NCBI GenBank assembly: GCA_037957365.1
Contig: JARHVA010000224.1
Span: 2,887,501 to 2,951,500, forward strand
Origin: Torreya grandis
Taxonomy: Eukaryota; Streptophyta; Pinopsida; Cupressales; Taxaceae
Direction of reading: 5' to 3'
Length of the DNA stretch: 64,000 bases
Notes under the pieces: generated by a model
The model's database searches: none
The model's input: the letters and a program-made list of their open reading frames with translations, nothing else
What the model was told of the DNA's origin: nothing
In this document: one piece after another, positions 22,409 through 32,178 of the stretch
How positions within the stretch are numbered: position 1 is the first letter of the stretch
Layout of the letters: each line of letters opens with the position of its first letter
Program-made: the position numbers and the translations under genes

Positions 22409-25400
22409 TGTCACCAACATGCCCAAATTTTGCAAATTTGGGGCCACCCCATCTTTAAAGGCTTAAAATGATAATGGAATTAATGATAGGGTTGCTTTCA
22501 GTGTTTTCTTGATCTTCACATTTCATTAAGTTCCTTCTCGATGTTTCCTTGGATTTTCCTCTGTTACTCATTCTTTGTTTTAGGGCCTAATGGGTTTGTG
22601 CTTTCAAGACCATGTCTTATGATTTTGTTCTTTGATTTTTATTCTCTTTCTTTAAATCCCACGAGTTGCTTCCCTAGGAAGGATTTGGTGCCTTCCTCCC
22701 TTGACATAGGCTCCAGGTACCAATGGATTGCAAAAGAGTAGGTAAAAGGGAAAATGAAAATTTTGCAAAGTTGCAAGGACCACCGCAAAACTGCAATAGC
22801 TTTGCAAGCTTCACTGGATCACTGCAAGGCAGAAGAAAATGAGCTTCGCATATCACAAGAGGCATCACAAAACCACCTCCACAAATCATGAGGATCACTG
22901 CAAAAGCAAAAAAAGAAGTTTCGCAAGTCAGTCAGAGCACCACAAAGATATGCCAACTCCTCAATGCTAAGAGCTTTGCAACATAGGCAAGTTATAACCA
23001 ATATTTCAATTAGAGCTGCTCAAGGCGGATTTTGTGGGGAATCAACAACTGAAGTTAGTTCATATAGAAAGTCAATTTGTACTTTCAAGTGAAGCCTTCA
23101 TTTGTTTAGTCTACTCATGATATCACATGACTGCAAATTACTCCCAATTTGGCAAGTACGAGCCACTTTTGCAGACCACGGTATTCAGAAGTGTTATTCT
23201 GACAGAAAACATGACATTTCCTCTGGCTGGGAATTGGATTTGTATTCCAAAGGCAATCTAAAATCTGCCCCTTCTGTTCAGACAAGGGGCCCTTGGAGCC
23301 TTTTGTCAGAGACGGATAAGGCAAGAACCAGTCCCGACCTTCTATTTATGAGTGCTGTGACGAATCTGTAAACCACACTAAGCACACTAGAAATGGAAAT
23401 GAAGCTTCACAAAGAAATAAAAATGTGTAGCCACCTCGTTCCTTCGTCCAGAGAAAGGACCATGATCACCATTTTTGATCACACATCCACAGGATTGGTG
23501 GTATAGGGAAAAATGCTTCACCAACTTCTGCTTCTAAATTTCACGAAGTTTATGCAAAGGGTGGTGCAAATCAAGATGCTCCGCCTACATTTGCTTAGGA
23601 AGCCCCCCAAATGTAGGTAAATGGTGATGCACCAAGTTTCCGTCAAGAACAATGTTGCTATTGGAGGGGCACATCATACTGACTGCATACCTGCTGATGC
23701 AGAGGAAGGAGATCCTCAGATTGGCATCAAGCCTGGTGATGTGAAGGAAGGAGCATATCGAATCAGCTTCAAGCATGGCAGTGTGTGGTGTACAGATCAC
23801 AATGCTTGCTAGACTAGTCATGTAGGGCAGAGGCCACTTCCTTCATTAGCATTCCTATCTTAGCAGACTTTAGTGTTCACGCAGGCCTACCAACGAGGCT
23901 TTAAAATGACAAACAAAGAATATTTTGTCATTTCTGCAGAAGATGAACAGTCACATGTAACCAAATGTTTCATATTGCCTTTGCAAGGGGAGTCATTGAA
24001 GCTTTGTGGAGCTATTAAAAAAACTTTTAAGATTGTAATAAGGGGTTCACAAAAATATGTAAAGACTTTGAATGTCGTGTCTCATTATAAGATTCAATAA
24101 AGAGTAAAATTTACTTCTTTTGCCCTTTTGCTTTCAACATTTAGAACTTAGATTAGGTTTCTTTTTTGTTTGTAAATATTTATGAGCCTTATACAGGTGT
24201 AGGTAACCCGTAGCATGCTTATATTCTTGAATTTAGGGTAAAACATGAGTTAACCCCTTACTGTTTTTGTGCCAAAACATTGGAGAACAAATACCATTAT
24301 TGATTTATCCAATAGGTTGTTTGTCACTAAATCAAATCAACTCATATTATTGTATGTGCAATTATATAGACATGCTTGAAAAGCTGAAATTATACCCTAT
24401 AACTGTAAGAGTAATGCCTTATAACTATAAGCAATATCTAGTAGCATTCAAGTGGGTTGAATATTGGTGAAAGTAAAAGCAGGGAGTATATAGGATTGAA
24501 TAATTCCCCTTGCCTCTATTTCCAAGTGCAAATTTTTGAACAACTTGTTTGAGGCATATCTGTCGTCACCAACATGCCCAAATTCCTAATATGGGGCCAC
24601 TTCTTGAGCTTGTATGAAAATGTTCATTTATTTTTTAAATTAGCTTCTTTGAACTTCATAACCAATTTCTTGTTCTTGTTTAATTCTTGAAGTTCTCCTT
24701 GTGTTTACATTTGTTTCCCAAGATGATGTCTTACTTCGGTCATGGTTTGATTTTCATGCTTTGGATTTTACTGCGTTTTCTTCATTTGAGGTTTATCCCT
24801 CTGAATGTAAATCCATAGAGTTTAATCCTTGATGGTTCCTTTTAAAATTATTCTAAATCTATATGGTTTTTATTGTTCATGGGATTTAAATGCATGTCTT
24901 AATCCCGTTTCTCCTTGTCCTGGGATGCTTAGCGCAGTGGAGTCTTTGGTTGTTTTTGCCAATCCACACAATGGAGACGTCTGTCTCAGTTCCGTACCCC
25001 ACTTTCTGGCATACCTTCCTTATCACAGCGTGTGAGATCAAGTCCTCGAGCAGCGAGCCTGTAAGGTGGTGACAAGTGCTGGAACCTGTTCTCTCTACTT
25101 TTTATTGGCACTTTATCATCTCTGTGAGTAAATAGTAATGGCACACGAGATTTGGGCACTTGTCCTCATCTTGTCTCCCCTCAATGCTGTTTTGTGCCTT
25201 GACTTTTTAGTTTAGTGTTGTGTATGTATTCTCTGAGTTGTGCAGGATCTTGACAAGTGTTGTAATCCCATGCACCCACAACCCATGGACAGTGTTAATT
25301 CTGTTTTCATAGTCGATGTTCTCTCTGTGTGTAGGGTTCACAAGATGTGGACAAATATCTAGATCTCATGCCTCATGGGTCACCGTAAGGTTGTGCATAA

Positions 25401-26300
25401 GTGTTGTTTCTCCGAGCAGTGTGTGGCATCAGAAGAGTCATGGTTTGACGATCTGATGGAGTTGACTAAACACAAACTTTGTGATAAAATCCAATATTGG
25501 CTACATTAAATTTATTTGCAATACCTTATCACTGCTTAGATCATGCTGCAATGGTTTTGTTTGATGTAATTTCTGCTAACCACTAGGGACTTTTCACACT
25601 TCATAGCTTGGCAACTTGCTTAATTAATGTGAATTTATTAATGTGTTGGGGCAGGTAGATCGCTTTATATCATCCCATTGCATCCCATCTCACCCCTACC
25701 GATAGCACTCAAAAGATTGGTGGTTCCCCTCTAAAGCTTTTTAATTGAAGATATTGCCATTTAAGGCTTCAGGACAGTTAATATTCCAAAAACTTGGAGG
25801 AGTCAAAAGCAAAAATGGATAAAGCAAAATGGGCAAAGCAAAATGGGCAGATGCAGGGACAGACATGGCACAGGGAACATAGGAAACAAAGTCGAAGGCC
25901 AATACATCGAAACCTGTAAGTACGAAAGTTACTCTTGGCTATACTTTCATTTTAAAAATACTATCTTCGTAGAGTCAGCCCCAGAAGAATTGACGTCAGC
26001 CCTCTAAGTATCAGGTCATACCCACTATATCTGTGTCACAGGTATCTCCACTCACGATTAACATCCCAGTAGTGACTATACTAGGGCCTCTGCCTTCCAA
26101 GGCAGCCACATGCTCCACTTTGTTTTTATTCCTCTTCTGTTTTGGTGCCTACATGTACTTCTGGGTTTATCACTCCCATGGGTCAATTGAACACCTTGCC
26201 ATCTGGTGGCTTCTCCTCACCTCTGCGAATCACCAGATAAGACTTTGCTAGTATTGGAATATCTAGTGTTGCATCCTCAAAATGTTCACTTGATACCCTC
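22409..26300. other. Intronic repeat remnants, no supported gene
   Basis: Two near-identical motifs of about 23 bp built on GTCACCAACATGCCCAAAT lie at about 22412 and 24561, each followed by GGGGCCAC. They look like the starts of related LTRs, but the downstream sequences diverge. A GCAA-rich tract covers 22770-22985. Small ORFs in this stretch overlap on both strands and have no recognisable motifs. Confidence 0.35.
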
Positions 26301-26378
26301 CATGATGGGGCCTGCCTCTGTTTCCATGCACTCAACCGCTTTTGGATCCCACATGTACTATTGTACCTCAGATAGTGA

Positions 26379-26771
26379 GTGAATGGTCAAGTTGAAGGAC
26401 TCAAGTTGAGATTGGGGTACACAGCTTCTCAAAAGAAAACACAACAGACGACAGAGGAGCCTGTTTTGACAAGATTCAAATATTATTATAAAAAGCTCAA
26501 ACAAGTGAGTATAACTGAGAGAACAAGGGAAGGAAAGACTACATATATGATCAAAGAGAAACACATATTGGATTTGGACACAGGAAGCCCGGAGATGCTT
26601 ACTGGTGCAAACATGGCCTTAGGGGCAGCAATAGATGAGAGCACTAGAGCTCTACAAATTCAGGTGTTTCAAAAGGACTCCATCATTGGTGATCTGGAAG
26701 CAACTATTAAAAAACTACAGAGTCAATCTGCCAATTTGCAGATGATAAGAACCACCAGTAGTGGCATTTAA
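26379..26771 (+). other. 130-codon ORF with coiled-coil tendency, unknown
   Basis: An uninterrupted 130-codon ORF in the intron. Its second half has heptad-like spacing of hydrophobic residues (STRALQIQVFQKDSIIGDL and following), suggesting a short coiled coil. No enzyme motif is seen. It sits in an interval flanked by LTR-like fragments, so a gag-like remnant is possible, but nothing proves it. Confidence 0.25.
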
Positions 26772-27865
26772 TGAGGAATAATAAAGTTTGAGGGCTCCGT
26801 TTCCTGTGATAAAGGATCTCAATGCACTGAAAGAGGTGGTGGTTGATTGAATTACAAGGGTTGAGACTTGAGAAACAAACGAAACAGTTTGCAGATGCGT
26901 AAGAGAAAATGTTAGTATTCTAGTGAATCAATACTCATTATGAATGCCACAGGGCTCAAATTATGACTTTCAATAAAAAGTACTTGGCTCTTTTTGCCCA
27001 GTGCCATGAATGTGCAAAGTTGGAGTACAACGAGGGTACCAAGAAAATTACCAAGATTTACATGAAGCTGCATGGTTTCTCTGTGCAGGCTGTTGAATTG
27101 TTGCAGCTGTATAATATCACTGGCCTCCATAGTCCTGAATCCTGATGGAGGGAGGGTCATTGAGTTGCATTTTGTTAATATGGCTGCCACCATGGTGGCT
27201 CTCCACAGGCAGAAAGGCACAGACCTCCAACTTGCTCGTTCATACCTTCTCAAAGATTGTCTTTGATCCTGTGTCGAAGCATTAGACAGCAGAGTCATTT
27301 GTAGAGCAAATGAAGAGGGAACATGAGAATGAGTACCAAATTGAATGGGCTGGGTCCTGACACTGCTAGCCGTGTCACCATGGACTTCAATCATATTGCT
27401 CAGGTCTTTGATGCAACTAAACCAGTGTCACCACATACGCCGAATTTAATGGTAGAAATTCGAAAACCGTCGAACTTCAAGCTGCTGTTGAAAATTAGTT
27501 GGAAATCGCGATTTAATTCGCAGGTATAAAAAATATGTTAAATAATATAAAAAGTCGTGCTTTAGGGTTTATATCTAAGTTGCCGATACAGGTACGGGTA
27601 CGGATACAGGTACGAGAATCGGATACGGGGATACAGCAATTTTTTTTTTGGGGGTTTGGATACGGCTGGATACGGCTGTACAAAAATACATATAAAAAAT
27701 TAAAAAATATAAAAATATAGACATATAAGTAAAATTAACCAAATATTATGCATAGAAGAAACATAATAAGTTAAATAACCACAAAACATACTAATAATTC
27801 AATGCCAAATATCATCATAATATTCAATTGTCGAAACTTAGATTAGTCTTATTTATTATTACAAG

Positions 27866-28160
27866 CATAGTTACCAAGTTCGGAAATCTGAATGCGTTCG
27901 GGAGGCGGAAAAAATGCAGAATCGGAAATTTTTGAAAAAATCCGGAAAAAAATCTGGAAAAATCCGGTTCAAAAAATAAAATAAAATAATATATATATAT
28001 ATATATATGCAAAATATTTCAATCTACTAAGGAATGAACATTAATTGAACACTTGCAAAAATGAGAAATGCATAAGAATTTCAAACTTGAATTACATTAA
28101 AAGATAGCAAAATATTCATAGTTTAGAGCCTAAGCTCAAAATTGATATAGAACTTAAGTT
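27866..28160. repeat. CATAGTTACCAAG terminal-repeat-like sequence next to the transposase 3' end
   Basis: CATAGTTACCAAG at 27866 and the following GGAAA/CCGGAAA-rich tract resemble the ends of the short element at 58490-59004 and the outer element's right end (CATAGTCACC). It lies about 300 bp from the transposase stop codon, where the 3' terminal repeat of that transposase's own element is expected. A partner end was not found. Confidence 0.45.
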
Positions 28161-28763
28161 TCAAACATTTGCAACATCAAACCCAGCGTCAAAATCAAAA
28201 CTAGCACTAGCACCGTCAGTGAATCCTCCATCCAGCGCATCAACACTATCAATATTTTCCTCAACTCCTTCAAAGGATGGTTCTCCAAGATGAAGATTGT
28301 CATCTTCTTTTACAAGATTGTGCTCAAGCAATCTTAAATTACTATGAACAAACACAAGATTTGACAGCTTTTTGGCTCCTAGTCGATTTCTCTTATTAGT
28401 ATGGATCAAATCATGCGTGCTCCAATTTCTTTCACATGCAGAAGCACTGGGACATTGACTGTGGACACGCACGGCAAGCTTTTGTAACTCTGGGGTAGAA
28501 GAACCATATGTCTGCCACCATAAATGGGGATCCATGCTAACAATGTCTTCTTGTGCCACTTTAAACCATTCACATGCAGAAGCACTGGGACATTGACTGT
28601 GGACACGCACGGCAAGCTTTTGTAACTCTGGGGTAGAAGAACCATATGTCTGCCACCATAAATGGGGATCCATGCTAACAATGTCTTCTTGTGCCACTTT
28701 AAACCACTCGGCCACTCTCCCGCAGTGTTGAGACCACTCGCGGGCAAGCAAAATGGGAGCCAC
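28161..28763 (-). pseudogene. hAT transposase C-terminal dimerisation domain
   Basis: A 200-codon minus-strand ORF holds the hAT family C-terminal dimerisation region. It includes LWWQTYGSSTPELQKLAVRV, then the conserved SACERNWST and DLIHTNKRNRL, then KLSNLVFVHSNLRLLE, and ends in an acidic tail. This is the last part of a transposase normally 600-800 residues long; the catalytic RNase H-like fold and BED finger are missing. A 46-codon block is duplicated exactly (see the repeat), putting two copies of the WWQTYG segment in tandem. The element could not make an active enzyme. Confidence 0.85.
28431..28706. repeat. Perfect 138-bp tandem duplication in the hAT domain
   Basis: 28431-28568 and 28569-28706 are identical base for base as far as I can read. 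The unit is 138 bp, 46 codons, so the frame is preserved. The lack of any difference points to a recent event, gene conversion or an assembly artefact. Confidence 0.9.
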
Positions 28764-29140
28764 TCTGAAATCTTGAAACCCTGAAATATGGCTAAGTTTG
28801 AAACCCTGAAACCCTGGAACTTGACTAACTCTGAAATATGATAGGATCCTCCAAAACCTAGAATTTACATTATAGCTCCTAGCGGTCCGAAACCCCTCTC
28901 AAACACCCTGAAAGTATATAAATAAAATATAACTTAAAGTATAAGAAACTAGAACTTATACTTAAATGTTTATTTTATTTCTATACTGTTGGGTTCGGAC
29001 TAGATTTACATTTTCTACATTTTTTTTGTGACTTCCATTGTTTCTCCTTGTCCATACAGTTTCAATGTTCAAAAACGCGGCAAACCGAATTTTTTAATCC
29101 GGAAGCCCACAAAAATTGCAAACAAAAAAAAAAAACTGCT

Positions 29141-29258
29141 GGATACGCAAGGGATACGGGCAAGATACGTCCTGCCCCCTGCGGATATGTCCAGATACGT
29201 CCCAAGACGTATCCGCAGGGGGCAGGACGTATCCTGCCCGTATCCCCCTGCGTATCAA
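29141..29258. repeat. Long near-perfect hairpin in the inner hAT right end
   Basis: Arms 29151-29187 and 29210-29246 are reverse complements over 37 nt with one mismatch, and the similarity continues outward to about 29141 and 29258. The loop is 22 nt. The stem is GC-rich and built from GATACG units, in contrast with its AT-rich surroundings. Confidence 0.85.
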
Positions 29259-30072
29259 ACCCGTATCCGTATCCGATCCGTACCGTATCCGTATCCGGGA
29301 CCCTATACAGCAGTATCCGTTAACGTAGGTTTATATCAACACTTGTTGCTGGGAATGAAAAATTGTTTTCAATAATGTCCAAAAAAACGGAATTTAGTGT
29401 TTGTGTTGATGCTGGGAGCTTGTGTAAGTGCGGTTGTGTTTGGTCGTGGGAAGCTGCTAACAGCTAAACTCGTTGGTGATTCAATCATGCTTGCAGCCAT
29501 GAACAGTTCTGCATTCAGTCATGCTTCTGCTAGATTCAGTGCCCGTGAATTTTTTGTAGTTGGCTTGAAAAATTTACCCGTATTATAATGTATTTCTAAT
29601 GTAGCATTACATAGTATTATAAGAACAATATAATGTATCATAATGTATTTCTATTTATATTTTATAGTTCATAAAATTTTAATATATTAATATAATATAA
29701 TATATTATATTTATGGTTCATAAAATATTAATGTATGAATATAATATAATAAATTTATAGTTATTTTAATAGTTTATAATATAATAATATAATTTATAAA
29801 ATTATTAGAATATTATATTACATTATAAATAAGTTTTATTTTATAATTTATAAGATATATATATATATATATAAAATAGTTTTAAATTTATTATTTATAG
29901 ATTTTTTTTAAATAGATATCTTTTAATTATATAGATTTAGAATATTTTAAATGTATATATTTGTTTTAGTCGAATTTAATCACGAATTTATTTTTTTAGT
30001 AATGAATTTTTTCCGATTTTTTTGCTCGGCAAATTCGAACACAAATTTGAATGCGGTGACTATGAACTAAAC

Positions 30073-31456
30073 TGTATGCGGAGAGTTTTTCATAGGATAA
30101 AAAGAATTGTCTTTTAGTTATGTGGAAGGTGAAGGGACTCAGCGGAAACCAATTGGTTCCTATTCTCTTTATTTTGAAACATGTATATATGTAGGTGTCT
30201 AAGTAATACAGAAGGATAATGAAAGAATTTATAAGGAGATTCTGAAGCACAAATTTTGATACAAAGGAGGCCCGTGTTGTCTCTGCAACATGTTTTGGGT
30301 GAACAATTTTGGTTTGATGTTTTCTTGTCTTTGTAAATTAATATTGACTTGAGCATATGCTGTTTCTCTGTTCATTGTTAAGTATCAAGAATCCTGGTTT
30401 AAAAAATTTAAACTGTTTCACTCTTTACTTCCATGATTTGTCTTTATGTTTGAGCTTTTGTTTATTTGTAAAGGGTAATTATAGAATTAAAACCTTGGGT
30501 TGTTGCTTAGTCTGTGTGAACCATTTCGCTCATAGATGAATCAATAACTCTGGGTCATATTGGCACATGATTATAATAAATTTGGACGTAATGTCATTTT
30601 CTCTATGAATGGTTGATTTTATCTTTGCAAAAACTTAAAACAGATCTCCAATATTTTGAAATCATATTGATTCAGCGTCTCTGTTCTTTCTTTTACGAAG
30701 TTTTATTTTCTTCTGTTGTTCTTTACACATAAATAGAGTAGATTTAAATTTTAGTTATCATAGTTTTAGTTTAGGGAATCCATTCCGAGTCATATTTATC
30801 CTAAAATGGGAGTGTCTAGGACCCCTCACTGTTGCCTGCAAATTTTGCTAGGTCAATAATATCTTGTCCAGTGAAGTGTGTTAAACATATCAAAATGCAT
30901 ATTCAATAATTAGACGTCTTATAGCAAAAGCTTAAGCACTGACTTAGAACTTATTTGTATAAATATTACTTGTGCGTTACAGAGATGGAAATTGCTGCCG
31001 TGGCATGCAATTTGATCATCAGGGGTTCTAATGGGTAATATTTTATCAGAAGTTCGTCTTAGCCACAAATTTATTTAGAACAATCTTAAAGTGCATATAG
31101 ATAAGGCAACAACCACAGAGTGTGTGGAGAATCATTCATATCTTCTTTTATCTGGAAATATAATCATTCTGGTGGAAGCCAATTTGTCAAGATGTATGCA
31201 TGGGTGTGCATGTTTGCATGTCTTTATATGCATTTATGTACAATGGGACCGATTAACAGCCTAATGGGTGGGCGGATGAATAGATCAAATATGAAGATAG
31301 GAGAGTGAAGGAGATGTTAATCTCGCTTGGGAATAAGCCTGCAAACGCTAAGCATAATCTACAAACTATAGCTTAAATGCTTTTTAATGCTGCTTTCTGT
31401 AAATCACAGATTTATTGCAGCAAGTTTTCAGACATTGTAACACCTCCAAAACACAA
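30073..31456. other. Intron sequence without gene
   Basis: No gene or repeat can be supported. Short ORFs lack motifs and overlap on both strands. Confidence 0.5.
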
Positions 31457-32178
31457 TGCAAGCAGCAGGATCAATTCAGAGGAATTCTGGGGATTATTAG
31501 AGGAAAAAAAGAGTTTTTTTTAAAAATTCCAGCAACCTGCACTTTATTCATTCTTTCAATAATTGATTGTGTAATTATACATTAGCAATTTAGCACTCTC
31601 GTGCTTAAAAAAACTTCTTATCATCAATGATTGCCTGTCACCACCTTGGAGTTATCATTGCAGCTGATCTGGTCAACTAGACACTGAACACTTGCAACTG
31701 AAGACCAATCAATCAATCAACTTACTTGATCGAACATTAACTCATGACTGACATAAATGAAATAATCAATCAAACTCCATCATTGAGTAGATGTGTCACC
31801 TTGAAGTTATCACTGGTAATAACTCCAAGGTGAGGTAATCTTTGACTAAGTCATCAATTTATTTTGACCAACTGTGACTTAATCTCGAACTGAATCTTTG
31901 AAAGAAAGAGACAGTGAGTGAATAGCAGCATAACTAGCCCGTCAAGGGTGTTAATATCAAAGATGATGTCTCATCATCCAAGTGGTGCCACAATTTCATC
32001 AGGTGGCTTATTATAAGTGCATTTATTACTTTACAAATAATTCTAAAGTCTAATGCTCCTTAATAAATGGATTTTGACTCAAATAGATTATTACCTTAGT
32101 ACATAGACAGTGGCACATAACCAAGTAGAAAAAGAAAATAAGAGGAGGGAGAATCAGTTCGAAACAAATCGACTTACA
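31457..32178 (-). repeat. Copia 3' LTR
   Basis: In minus orientation it starts TGTAAGTCGATTTG and ends TGCTGCTTGCA. It aligns with 35088-35793 over its whole length, including the CAATCAATCAA tract and the AAGTGCATTTATTAC stretch. The pol remnant ends just upstream. Confidence 0.75.

Larger units (their letters stand above)
27576..29329. mobile_element. Inner hAT-type transposon with GATACGG subterminal repeats
   Basis: Nested in the outer element and flanked by TTTATATC at 27568-27575 and 29330-29337 (the match extends to ten bases, so the exact edge is ambiguous). Both ends carry clusters of GGATACGG or its complement (27584-27690 and 29138-29310). Each end also has an inverted CAGCA plus T-run, giving a symmetric inverted organisation. 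The left end reads TAAGTTGCCGATAC and the reversed right end has TACGTTAACGGATAC. It carries a hAT transposase C-terminus on the minus strand. Confidence 0.75.
27423..30064. mobile_element. Outer hAT-type DNA transposon with 8-bp target duplication
   Basis: Perfect 8-bp duplications AACTAAAC at 27415-27422 and 30065-30072 flank the element. The terminal inverted repeats begin CAGTGTCACC on the left and CATAGTCACC on the right (8 of 10 identical) and continue with weaker inverted similarity. An 8-bp duplication is the hallmark of hAT elements. After removing the element nested at 27576-29329, only about 0.88 kb remains, largely AT-rich, so the outer element is non-autonomous. Confidence 0.75.

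Noticed and set aside
22412..24620. The two GTCACCAACATGCCCAAAT copies considered as the LTR pair of one element
   Set aside because: Sequence after the first 40-50 bp is too different for LTRs of one insertion, and no coding region of a retroelement lies between them.
30965..31036. A CAG ... GTAATA-bounded open segment resembling an exon in the large intron
   Set aside because: The TRM6 frame is already exactly continuous across this intron, so no extra exon is needed, and the peptide has no recognisable similarity.
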